Part shown: one piece after another, positions 1-8,573 of the stretch
How positions within the stretch are numbered: position 1 is the stretch's first letter
Layout: each line of letters starts with the position of its first letter
From: Owenia fusiformis
Taxonomy: Eukaryota > Annelida > Polychaeta > Sabellida > Oweniidae
Length of the DNA: 23,817 bases
Reading direction: 5' to 3'
Assembly: GCA_903813345.2 (NCBI GenBank)
Contig: CAIIXF020000317.1
Location: forward strand, 1-23,817
Notes under the pieces: generated by a model
The model's input: only the letters and a program-made list of their open reading frames with translations
Told to the model about the DNA's origin: nothing
Databases searched by the model: none
Position numbers and translations under genes: made by a program

Positions 1-158
1 ATCAATAAAATGTTAGTCACTGGCCAAGTGTTTTGGTATTGTATTATGTAATGTAATGTTGAAATGGAGACAATAAATATTTTGTAAATAAGTACAAAAA
101 TGTGGATGTTTTACTTCTATGAATTAATGCAACAATTGACATATCCAAATCGACTGTT
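1..158. other. AT-rich flank, nothing recognised
   Basis: Short AT-rich lead-in before the first foldback element. I see no open frame, RNA gene or repeat that pairs with another part of the window. Confidence 0.5.
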
Positions 159-164
159 GAAATG

Positions 165-461
165 TATGGTTGGCCTATTAGTATAAAGAATGCATGCGTT
201 GTATACGGGTGTGTAGGCGTTAATTACGCTCGTGTAGATGTAAAATTACGCCCGTGCTGACGAAAAATTACGCCTGTGTAGGCGTAAATTACGCCCGTGA
301 AGAAGTAAATTCTACGGGCGTTCAGAATACATTTACAGGCGTGAACTTACGGCGTTAAAATTATTAATTACGGGCGTTAAGACTGTTATTTTACACGCGC
401 TGAGAAACATCTTCACGCTCGTGGAGTTTATTTTTAGCGCCGTAAATTATGAACCTATCAG
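165..461 (+). repeat. Left inverted arm of foldback element
   Basis: This arm is rich in CpG against an AT-rich background. It contains repeated short blocks: TTACGCCCGTG twice, TTACGCCTGTG, TTACGCTCGTG, and the opposite orientation TACGGGCGTT twice. The arm therefore has small self-complementary units inside the large inverted repeat. It pairs with 1322-1617. Confidence 0.9.
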
Positions 462-1321
462 AACCTTACTTACATGATGATTTAATGCATCCTTGCTAAA
501 AGAGCAACTCCGAGATACTTGCGCTAGTAAACAACAATCAGAAGCCCGCTTACATTTTAGTGTATTGCATTGAGGTCCTTAAATATTCGTTCAAGATTGA
601 ACTAGATTTAACCAAAGAAGTATTCATTTTTTAGAGCAAATTATATTAAAAGGCAAATTGAAGAGACATGTACTGTGTTGGCAGTTATCAACACCCATTG
701 TAGAAACGACAAAATTGCAGAGTATTTTGAGAAGGTATACATGTTTGGTTTCTAAATACGATCGGATTTTTGGATAATTCTCCAATCTAGGCGTCGGCTT
801 CAGAGGTAGGCTAGGTAGGGACTTATTAAGCTCACACGCATTGCAGCTTACAGTCTCATTATACAGTCAGATCGCTAATGTATCCCTCTAAAGGATGTGT
901 CCAGATACTAGAATTATAGTATCTGATCAACTGCAAATTGACTCTAGACTATATCCTGCAGATCTGGCATTCTTTGAAAATGTACTGAAAATGTCAAATG
1001 AGCCTATATACCTAGTATACCTAGCCAACATATGTTCAAATTTGGTGTTAGGGAGATGTGTACTTTTTGGAATCTTTATGCAGCCGTCTTTATATGTCAC
1101 ATGTTATTTCAAGGAAAACATAACTCATTTAATATACGATGTAAATCTTTCACATTTGCACAAATAGTGCACCGAGATACCCAGAAAAGAAATAATATTT
1201 CATATGCCTCCAATTGCAACAGTTGTTCCTGGCACAATCATGAGTATGTTATTAACTTGCACAAGGATCTTGGAGTTGTACTTTTAGCTATAATGCATCG
1301 TATCATCATGTAAGCAAGATG

Positions 1322-1617
1322 CTGATTGGTTCATAATTCACGGCGCTAAAATGAACTCGACGGGCGTGAAGATGTTTCTCAGCGCGTGTAAAATAACAGT
1401 CTTAACGCCCGTAATTAATAATTTTAACGCCGTAAGTTCACGCCTGTAAATGTATTCTGAACGCCCGTAGAATTTACTTCTTCACGGGCGTAATTTACGC
1501 CTACACAGGCGTAATTTTTCGTCAGCACGGGCGTAATTTTACATCTACACGAGCGTAATTAACGCCTACACACCCGTATACAACGCATGCATTCTTTATA
1601 CTAATAGGCCAACCATA
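1322..1617 (-). repeat. Right inverted arm of foldback element
   Basis: Reverse complement of 165-461 with only scattered differences, for example around the inner end, where the left arm reads GCGCCGTAAATT and the right arm corresponds to GCGCCGTGAATT. The same CpG-containing sub-repeats are present. Confidence 0.9.
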
Positions 1618-1623
1618 GAAATG

Positions 1624-2066
1624 GTATCCTAACGTTATTAACCAAGATCACACGTTTGCAGTAAAGGGATATCATTTTGGCATCAAATATATTTCATGTT
1701 TAATTATTTTAAAGAAACACAATATGCTTTTCATCAGTGGGTGACACTTTAATTTTTTTCGTTGTCATACCGGTTTTAGAAATTCAGTTGGGATTTGTGA
1801 TGGGAGATGTCTGTATAAGGAGGCGTCAATGAGTTCCGCCTTAAATATAGCACTTTGTATCCACGTCTGTTCGGTGTTTTGCAATAACTACAGTATGGAT
1901 TAGATGTTGATGATTATGTTGATGTTAAGAGAAGGGGGTTATTATTAACACATTTTTATAAATCCTTTTGGAAGCTGTTGTTTCCTTACATGGAAGTCGT
2001 CAGGATCTGATGTTTGTCGAGGCAAATTTAAAAGTTGAGGCAAAAATAGAGATAAAGACAGTATAA
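1624..2066. other. AT-rich spacer, nothing recognised
   Basis: Sequence between the foldback element and the family A transposon. No coding frame with recognisable content and no repeat partner elsewhere in the window was found. Confidence 0.45.
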
Positions 2067-3035
2067 TACAGGGTGGTAAACAACAACCCTGCATTTCCTC
2101 ATATCTTTGTCAATTTAGAGAATTACTCCCTGCTATTTAGCACATTTACACCATTCAATTTCCTACCATCCTCCCATATTTCATAACCATCACACTGATA
2201 TTCACAATGTTACAGCTTTTTTTCACAACGCGCTTTAAACAAACCTGCACTCATCACCCAAGTTGCCAAAGACCTTATTGCATTCCTCATTAGGTGTGGC
2301 CTGAATGAAATGTGTTTGAGATTTGCACTGGGGTCATTCTAATACACTCTACCTCATAATATCCCAACAGGTAGAAGTCAGGTAAGGACATTTTGGACAA
2401 CATGTGCAGGTTTACCTACAGAGCGATATTGGCAACTGTTTTAAGTGCTGTAACATTTGTGACTATCAGTTTGAAGGTCATGAAATAGTGTACGCTTGTA
2501 GTGTATCAGATGCTGGCACACTTTTGCCGGAAGTTTGCAAGAAGTAACTTTTGGCAATGTAGTATGTTAGAGTAACCTAGTAGGTGTAAGAAAATATAAG
2601 GTGATGGGCTTTAAAGTGGTAAAAACAATTTTCACGGCCGAATTGGACTTCAATTCCTGCGATTTCAGGGGGTACTATAAGACTATTTCATAACATAAAG
2701 GGTATAGTTGCTATTGTTCTGTTTTCTACAGCACACATTACTAGTCCAAAGATGAATACTATGCTAAAGTTATAGGCCGATATCTGTATTAGTCTCAGAA
2801 ATATTGCAATTAATAGGAAAAAAATATGCAATTTTAGTCATTTTAAGTCTCACCTATTTTATACTTGTAGCTTCCAGCAAAAGATGGCAGCTTAAATAGC
2901 TCAAAATTGTTTTCTAAAAACTAATTCAAACTTTGTTTGATATTGTAATACAATTATAATAATGATAATGTATTATTTATGATTTTTAATATGACTTTAT
3001 AGTACCCTACCCATGGAAAGTGGGCGTGGTCAATG
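2067..3035 (+). repeat. Left inverted arm of family A copy 1
   Basis: Pairs with 9121-8574 and then 7515-7470 on the right. Matching landmarks include the block around 2503-2600 (right partner about 8930-9020) and 2700-2950 (right partner 8580-8820). The inner end, around 2985-3020, also matches copy 2 at 12785-12810. About 345 bp at 2150-2500 have no counterpart in the right arm. Confidence 0.82.
2150..2500. other. Left-arm-only segment (insertion or partner deletion)
   Basis: In the left arm this segment of about 345 bp separates the outer block (2067-2150) from the block starting near 2503. In the right arm the same two blocks nearly touch, around 9020-9040. It is either an insertion here or a deletion on the right. 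Its ends show no clear terminal repeats, so I cannot say which. Confidence 0.5.
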
Positions 3036-3223
3036 TTATCATTTTGCAGCATACAGTTAAAAACCTGTATTGGTAGAAAGCAAATGAGTGCATTTAAAAC
3101 ATCTTCACTTGTTACTTGACATTGTAATTCATTTATTACTAAAATATATGACTCTCCATATTTTATATATAGGTTTTCAATTTTGTACAATGTATCATAA
3201 TGAAATCTAATAGGCCGTTTCAT
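2954..3223 (-). other. Unrecognised 89-codon open frame in family A arm
   Basis: An ATG-started frame of 89 codons, closed upstream by an in-frame stop just before the ATG. The translated composition looks protein-like (for example a stretch with ALICFLPIQVF near the middle). The last third overlaps the inner arm repeat, which is also present in copy 2, where the local reading GYYKV corresponds to GHYKV. It could be a remnant of a family A coding exon or chance. I do not recognise the family. Confidence 0.15.
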
Positions 3224-3283
3224 TTTCAGTGTTCACTAACACATGAAATGTAAGTCACAGTGTTTCCAAATTACCTTGGCAAT

Positions 3284-3902
3284 GAGAAAGTACCACAAAG
3301 ACTACATAATATGAGCAGATTCAAGGTCCTAATACTAATACTTACCGATATATCGGCGTTCAAAAATAGAGAAAGCTGTCGTGAGTGCAGTTTTAACTAA
3401 TTTTGAACTGAAACTGCTACTTAATGAATATTTTTCTCAACATCTGTGACTTTTTTGGACCCCAAACATAAGATACCAAGACATAATGCTACCAAGTTCT
3501 TATATTGGAAGTTTCAGAGCTCTATATCAAATATTCACTTCTGCATGTACTTTTTAAAAAAACAAAAGGACAAAAACCTATCAGATATTGGGAAAAATAT
3601 GAAAGATGCACTATTCAGAACAATTTATCTCTAAAATGTTACTTTTACTTGACACAATTTCTGATTCTGCCTCCAGTTAGTACCACCCAATAGTACATAT
3701 GAGAAGACTTAAGGTCATAGTAAGTGGAGTTACAGATCTATTGGCTTCTGAAAATGGGAAAAGCTGTAGCAAGTATGATTTTCACCAACTTTGTTCTGCA
3801 ACTTTCTGGATTTTCTTTTTACAAACTGCACCGTAAGACCAAAGACATTAAAGGAAACCTGGTCATTGTACCACCAATAATAAGTAAAAATAATATTGGT
3901 AA
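3284..3902 (+). repeat. Imperfect ~400-bp direct repeat, two copies
   Basis: 3284-3520 and 3681-3902 align with many substitutions. Both begin with AGTACCAC, then an ATATGAG...AAGGTC block, then a GAAAGCTGT/AAAAGCTGT block, then a stretch resembling GATACCAAGACATAATG versus AGACCAAAGACATTAAAG. The second copy is interrupted by the mariner insertion at 3903. Short open frames in this area follow the repeat and are not convincing genes. Confidence 0.5.
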
Positions 3903-4137
3903 TACGAGGGGTGATCAATAAGTAATGGACGCTTTTTTATACAGATACTTTTTATTGACCAATCCCTTTGATTTTCCTACCAGTGATACATCATTCAATT
4001 ATCTATCAATCCTGAAGATTTGAAGACAAAATATGTAATACATGTTGATATATCCGTATTTCCGTGAAGGAGGTACAGGTACCCCGGGACCGACATTTAT
4101 GTCACATATTCAGTTTTTAGCCAGTTAGGCAAATTCA

Positions 4138-4538
4138 AGTTAAAGGACGATTCTTGGTTTGGAGAACAGCCTGCTGGGCTAAACATTTTTTCATGAAAAA
4201 TATAGAAATATTACCCAAATTAAACTATGAATATTCAAAAGAGGACATTTAAATCTACAAGATGTAAAAATAACAAATTGGTCTGAAGCAGGGATAATGC
4301 TCAAATAGACCGATTCAATAAAATACAAGTCTCGATTTGGGGAAAGAAGTTCATCAGTGTACTGCGCTAATATTTTTTTGCGAAAAATCTAGAGATATTA
4401 CCCAAATTAAATTATGACTATTCAAAAGAAGACATTCAAATCTATATTATGTAAAAAGATCAAATTTGTCCGAAGCAGGGATAGTGCTCATTTAGATTGA
4501 TGAACTTCGTTCTCCAAACCGAGAATCGTCCTTTGAAC
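4138..4538. repeat. Foldback segment with internal ~187-bp tandem duplication
   Basis: The ends are inverted repeats of about 30 bp: 4138-4167 pairs with 4509-4538, including the core GGACGATTCTTGGTTTGGAG and its complement. Inside, two diverged copies of about 170 bp repeat at an offset of 187 bp (about 4151-4316 and 4331-4500), both containing ATTACCCAAATTAAA and GAAGCAGGGATA. It is probably a small non-autonomous insertion, or a rearranged transposase region, within the mariner element. Confidence 0.65.
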
Positions 4539-4604
4539 TTTTTTTTACATGCAACAAGTGTTGTGTTGTTTGAAATATTTTGCTGTTTTGGAATGTATTG
4601 TGGA

Positions 4605-4949
4605 AGAAGGGGTTGGAGAGAAGAGAACACCCTACTCCATATGGACGATGCACCTGCCAACAGATCTCAAAATTTTCAGAAAACAATATCCCTGGACCTC
4701 AAAATTGAGCCCTTGGCCAATACCCCATATTGTCCAGATTTGCCCACGTGTGACTTATTTATTTCTGTACTACTTATTTCTATAGAGAAAGGACGCAGGT
4801 TTATTGACATTGATGAAATAAAACGACCCGTGCAACTGCATCTTGCTATCATGTCAGAGAATGGATTCAGCCTTGTCTCACAATCTTGAGTTAGGAGGAT
4901 GAGGAATTGTGTACATGATGTAGTACTTAATGGAACCTATGTAGAGGGC
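4605..4949 (+). pseudogene. Mariner transposase, C-terminal remnant
   Basis: The frame reads LLHMDDAPANRS, then YCPDLPTCDLF, then GRRFIDIDEIKRPVQ. These correspond to the mariner catalytic blocks H-x-D-N-A-P-A-H and Y-S-P-D-L-A-P-x-D and to the downstream G-R-R-F-D-x-I-D-E-I-K block. The second and third catalytic Asp fall at nt 4644 and 4752. They are separated by 35 residues rather than the usual 34, and the Asn after the first is Asp. A TGA at 4887-4889 interrupts the frame. The same frame then continues with recognisable mariner C-terminal sequence ending in a Y-V-E-G block near 4949, as in the Y-F-E-G tail of intact transposases. The N-terminal DNA-binding half and first catalytic Asp are absent. 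An ATG at 4497 lies in the foldback insert and is not the true start. Confidence 0.85.
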
Positions 4950-5426
4950 CCTGTAGAATTAATGTGGCATGAATACCACATAGTGATGATAAAATATTCA
5001 AAATCAAGTATGGCATAACACAATGGGGCATTCAAACATGACCGTGCTCTATTCGAATTTCTCAACCAATCAGAATGCAGCATAGCCAATATAGAACGTT
5101 CTCTAATTCTCCATAGATGCACGACCATGCTCTATTCAATCTGCAATTTGCATTGTTTTGAGTGACGTCACATCTCAGCTGCACATCTGGGGCTCTGTCC
5201 GGGGATAGCTGTTCTTTTTTACTCCCTCCTTAACTACTGTAACTATTTAACTATGGCTGACCCATGTTTGCATACACCGTATAAAATCTAAAACGGGGAG
5301 TAAAATAGAACAGCCCAAACAAATTCTAAAATTTTTCCGGCCGACTTCAGAATCTTGACAGCATGCGTATTCTTCCTTCATGCCCGTTCCACAGACACGG
5401 CTTTTACTAATTTTTATGTTTGAATC
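4950..5426. other. Mariner 3' noncoding part with small hairpin
   Basis: No coding signal. GACCGTGCTCTATTC (5040-5054) and GACCATGCTCTATTC (about 5121-5135) form a short direct repeat. An inverted pair CTGTTCTTTTTTACTCCC (5209-5226) and GGGAGTAAAATAGAACAG (5296-5313) can form a stem. These could be edges of further small insertions. Confidence 0.4.
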
Positions 5427-5585
5427 GGAATAAATAATGATAGGCCATTCAATATGGTGAAATTCAGCACTCGTTGGACAGAATGTTAGTACAAATGCAC
5501 TCACCTTCGGTTCGTGCTTTGTACAACATTCTGTCCAACTCGTGCTGAATTTCACCATATTGAATGGCCTATCATTATTTATTCC
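5427..5585. repeat. 159-bp near-perfect palindrome (foldback MITE-like)
   Basis: The left arm starts GGAATAAATAATGATAGG and the right arm ends with its reverse complement. The arms run 5427-5500 and 5512-5585 with very few mismatches, and the loop is centred on CACCTTCGGTT. No target duplication is evident. The palindrome lies inside the mariner element at 3905-5837. Confidence 0.88.
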
Positions 5586-5839
5586 TTAAATTCATGACCA
5601 TAATGGTTTATTTTGTTCAGCCTACATTCAACTGAATGTTTGACGTCATGTCGGTTCCGGGGTACCTACAGTATACCTCCTTCACAGAAATAAACAAAAT
5701 ATATTACATGTTTTGTTTTCAAATCTACAGAGTTGATAGATAATTGAATGATGTATCACTGGTAAGAAAATCGAAGGGATTGGTCTATAAAAAGCATCTG
5801 TGTTAAAAAGCGTCCATTACTTATTGATCACCCCTCGTA

Positions 5840-6094
5840 TATTCCAAGTATTTACTTTAATTCCAAGACATCTGGATTGATAAATAAATGAAATCAGTAC
5901 TTTATTGTATCTTGGGACAAAATACACTGTTTGAATGCTTAAGCTTGAAATCACAGTATCAAGTGAAAGATACCTTGTTTTATCCCATACTTGGACGTGT
6001 TACAGGTACATAAAGCCAGTTTGTAAAAACTTTTATTTCATAATAACATGTTTTCCCTGGGAAAATAACAGGGAATAAAAGTGTTATTTGAAAA
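5840..6094. other. Family A interior, AT-rich
   Basis: Sequence after the mariner insertion. Nothing coding is seen. A short stem TTTTCCCTGG / GGGAAAATAACAGGGAA lies near 6050-6075. Confidence 0.35.
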
Positions 6095-6188
6095 ATCCCG
6101 TATCAGATCCCGTATCAGCCAAAATCCCGTATCAGATCCCGTATTGGATCCCGTATCAGCAAAAATCCCGTATCAGATCCCGTATCAG
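6095..6188 (+). repeat. 12-bp minisatellite, about 7 copies
   Basis: Seven copies of ATCCCGTATCAG (one reads ATCCCGTATTGG), arranged mostly as pairs separated by short CCAAA or CAAAA spacers. A degenerate ATTCCCGG follows. The CpG in each unit stands out from the AT-rich surroundings. Confidence 0.9.
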
Positions 6189-6306
6189 AAATATTCCCGG
6201 TAATTTCTCTTGAGTTTTACGCTTTTCGTCAAGCACATCTCTACAGGAAGTAAAAAAATCGGATGATGACATACAAAAATTGAAAAAAAAATATTATGAA
6301 ATAAAT

Positions 6307-6487
6307 AGGTTATTTATGGTCGTGATGGAATATGGATTTATTCCTTGAGAAAATATGATATTGGCCTCAGAAAATATCATATTGACACTCGGGCTATCGC
6401 CCTCGGTCAATATGATATTTTCCTTGGCCAATATCATATTTTCCCTCGGAATAAAATCCATATTCCATCCCTCCCATTAAATAACCT
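6307..6487. repeat. 181-bp palindrome with 4-nt loop
   Basis: The arms (6307-6394 and 6399-6487) both begin, reading inward, with AGGTTATTTA, then GATGGAATATGGATTT, then GAAAATATGATATTGGCC, and end in GGGC around a TATC loop. Mismatches are few. Each arm also contains two smaller copies of an AATATGATATT motif, so alternative folds exist. It is related to 6859-7000 through the GGCCAATAT...TTTTCCCTCGG motif. Confidence 0.92.
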
Positions 6488-6502
6488 CTATATATTTTCA
6501 TC

Positions 6503-6563
6503 AGCGGGCAGCTATAGCTTTACGTCCCGCTCCGAGCGGGCAGATATAGTATATTTGCCCGCT
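6503..6563. repeat. Paired GC-rich short palindromes
   Basis: AGCGGGCAGCTATAGC...CCCGCT is followed at once by AGCGGGCAGATATAG...TTTGCCCGCT. Both units are self-complementary, with AGCGGGCA at the left and a CCCGCT-type block at the right. The unit lies next to the 6307-6487 palindrome. Confidence 0.7.
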
Positions 6564-6858
6564 ACGTCATAATCGTCTCTCGCATATTTGTTCATAATTT
6601 GTAACGTTCGCGTAATGACTGTTAACGACAATGGAGAAAACACAGACAATCGGAATCTGTATGATGGTTTTAAAAGGGAAGGAGCATCCACTTAATCAAT
6701 CAGAAATTCGAGAAAATAAATATGGGAATATTTGAGAGAACAGGAAAATCCACCCACGGCCAAGAAAACAAAACTGGACATGAATTTTCTAAAATATTTC
6801 CACGATTTAACAATGTGAAGTGTGAACCAGATGACAAAGATTGGTATGGGATAAACAT

Positions 6859-7000
6859 ATTATCCTATAGTCGGTTCCGGATATTGGGATTATCCCTTGG
6901 CCAATATAACATATTTTCCCTCGGGACCTGCGACCCCCGGGCAAATATATTATATTGGCCTCGGGATAATCCCAATATCCTGAACCTCATATAGGATAAT
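6859..7000. repeat. 142-bp palindrome related to 6307-6487
   Basis: The arms (6859-6925 and 6936-7000) share ATTATCCTATA, GGATATTGGGATTATCCC and GGCCAATATAA; the centre is ACCTGCGACC. The middle motif (CCAATAT...ATATTTTCCCTCGG) is shared with 6307-6487. Both palindromes are followed on the right by an ATAA(C/T)CTCTATATA stretch, so they are probably two copies of one foldback family. Confidence 0.88.
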
Positions 7001-7004
7001 CTCT

Positions 7005-7469
7005 ATATACAGCTATATATCACTTTAACTGACTTAACTCTTCAATTTGAAATACATGTATGCCTGGCCATCCTAAGAAAAAAGCTACAGAGGGCAAAGA
7101 GGGTGCATGGTATAATTGGTATTAAGCTCTTATTGAGTTTAAAGCTCCCACAATTTTTGAAAACGAAATGGAGAATGACATGTGAAAGTATAGGATGGAC
7201 TAATTGTTCTTGGAAAGTTTGGAAAGTAACATTGCATAAAATATTTAAGCAAGAGATATGTTCCAAAATACTTTCAGGTAGAAATAATGTATTCTCAGTG
7301 GTTTTTGGTCTTAAGCATATCAGTGATTATATCAATTCAGATGCTGAAGTCACTTAATAAATTATAACAAGATGTAACTCCTAGTAAGTACTACAAGTTT
7401 CAGTTCTAAATAAAATACAGTTTAGTTAAAAAATTGTTAAGAATACATACATTTTGTCACAATTTCACC
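7005..7469. other. Family A interior, no supported gene
   Basis: AT-rich sequence with one 84-codon open frame (7103-7357, plus) that I do not recognise and that has no conserved motif I can name. It lies inside a decayed transposon, so I leave it as unassigned. Confidence 0.35.
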
Positions 7470-7517
7470 ATTTCTAATAAAAATCATAAATAGTACATTA
7501 TCATTATTATAGTTGTA

Positions 7518-8571
7518 CAAGGGGCGATCCATATATTCTGATAAAAATGCTCTCATTTTGTGATTTTTTCACATATCCCTCTCATTTTTTCAGAAAATGT
7601 AGATTATGTAATTACACATACAATGCTAAAATATTATAGCTATATCTTAAATTATCAATGAGATAAGGCTGCCATGGTAACCTGGATTAAGGGTAGGCAG
7701 GTCAATTTAATTATAACATATAAATATCAAAATAACTTGTCATTTTAATTATTTTAAACCATGCGGAAATCATGCATTTTTTTCTAAAAAAGTTTGGTAT
7801 TGTTACTTGTTGTTTGTTGCTAAACAAATGTTTATATGTGCTCACTATAACATCACAACAAATCACAAAAGCATTATAGGACAGAATGAGCCAATTGACA
7901 TTACATGTTATGAGACACACCAAAAATCAAATTGTCAGATTAGGTTAATGTGGCTGATGCAAAGTGTCACATTAACGGATACATTAGGGAATACCATTAG
8001 ATTTGATTTTCTTTCAAGAATAAGTAAGAGGACACTGTCAGAGACATACATGGACTCATAAAGTGCATGGGCAAGGTGTTATATCTGCATAAAGAATATA
8101 TAGGTAGTATTGTAAAGAGGAAAGCATGGTCACTGTTGAAGATCATCCGCAATCTGGTTGCAAGAGGAGCTTGCGGACAGAGAATAACACTACGATAAAT
8201 TGAGATGTTACTTATGAAAAGATAGCTATCCCACTGTATAAATTATCAAACAAGGGCAACAGGGGTATGGAACAGATCAATGAAGAGTTGACAATGACTG
8301 GAAGATGCATTTGATCTGCTTAAAATAGGTACCGAGGAATGATTAAATTAACATATTTATCTATTTTAGACGTTATAATTTAACTGACCTGCCTACCCTA
8401 AATACAGGTTACCATGGCAACCTTATTTCAAAATTAATTTAAGATACAGCTAAAATATTTTAGCATCGTATGTGTAATTACATAATCTACATGTTCTGAA
8501 AAAATGAAAAGGATATGTGAAAAAATCACAAAATGAGAGCATTTTTATCAGAATATATGGATCGCCCCTTG
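7518..8571. mobile_element. Second mariner-type element, inserted at an identified TA
   Basis: The ends are CAAGGGGCGATCC and GGATCGCCCCTTG, flanked by TA at 7516-7517 and 8572-8573. Inverted arms of about 210-230 bp (7518-7735 and 8345-8571) follow. The element interrupts the right arm of family A copy 1. In the left arm the same sequence is uninterrupted, with the empty target TA at 2949-2950. The core contains a mariner transposase N-terminal remnant (8117-8314). Confidence 0.92.
8117..8314 (+). pseudogene. Mariner transposase, N-terminal-half remnant
   Basis: The frame carries MVTVEDHPQSG near 8126-8158, matching the mariner linker block V-x-V-E-D-x-P-R-S-G after the first helix-turn-helix. 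It also carries INEELTMT at 8276-8299, matching the end of the second helix-turn-helix, where intact proteins read I-L-N-E-E-L-x-M. A TGA at 8201-8203 breaks the frame, another stop closes it at 8312-8314, and a TAG lies just upstream at 8105-8107. Both transposase ends, including all catalytic Asp residues, are missing. The nearby open frame at 7807-8061 has no clear transposase block. Confidence 0.72.
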
Positions 8572-8573
8572 TA

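Larger units (their letters stand above)
159..1623. mobile_element. Foldback DNA element, non-autonomous
   Basis: Two near-identical inverted arms of about 297 bp (165-461 and 1322-1617) flank an AT-rich core of about 860 bp with no convincing coding sequence. The outermost bases read TATGGTTGGCC on the left and GGCCAACCATA on the right. GAAATG stands directly outside both ends (159-164 and 1618-1623), so the target duplication is either 6 bp GAAATG or only the TA. Long arms built of internal sub-repeats are typical of foldback elements. The superfamily cannot be assigned because no transposase remains. High similarity of the arms by eye suggests recent insertion or gene conversion between arms. 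Confidence 0.88.
3905..5837. mobile_element. Mariner-type element, defective
   Basis: Terminal inverted repeats start CGAGGGGTGATCAATAAG on the left and end with the reverse complement on the right. Each is flanked by TA (3903-3904 and 5838-5839), the signature of Tc1/mariner insertion. The inverted ends extend about 200 bp with indels (3905-4110 against 5640-5837). A transposase C-terminal remnant lies at 4605-4949 on the plus strand. The N-terminal half is missing; a 401-bp foldback segment (4138-4538) stands in its place. A second foldback (5427-5585) sits near the right end. The element cannot move by itself. It is inserted in family A copy 1. Confidence 0.9.

Noticed and set aside
165-461. 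Regular short repeats suggesting a CRISPR array
   Set aside because: Units are of irregular spacing, occur in both orientations and are mirrored at 1322-1617; this is a foldback arm in an animal genome.
895-1313. Overlapping plus-strand open frames of 90 and 93 codons
   Set aside because: They lie in the AT-rich core of the foldback element, overlap each other in different frames and show no recognisable domain.
5247-5558. 103-codon minus-strand frame
   Set aside because: Much of it is read through one arm of the 5427-5585 palindrome; no domain.
6345-6572. 75-codon plus-strand frame
   Set aside because: It reads through the 6307-6487 palindrome and the GC-rich stems; repetitive GQYDIF-type sequence is produced by the palindromic motif.
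6722-6994. 90-codon plus-strand frame
   Set aside because: Its second half is the 6859-7000 palindrome; no homology recognised.
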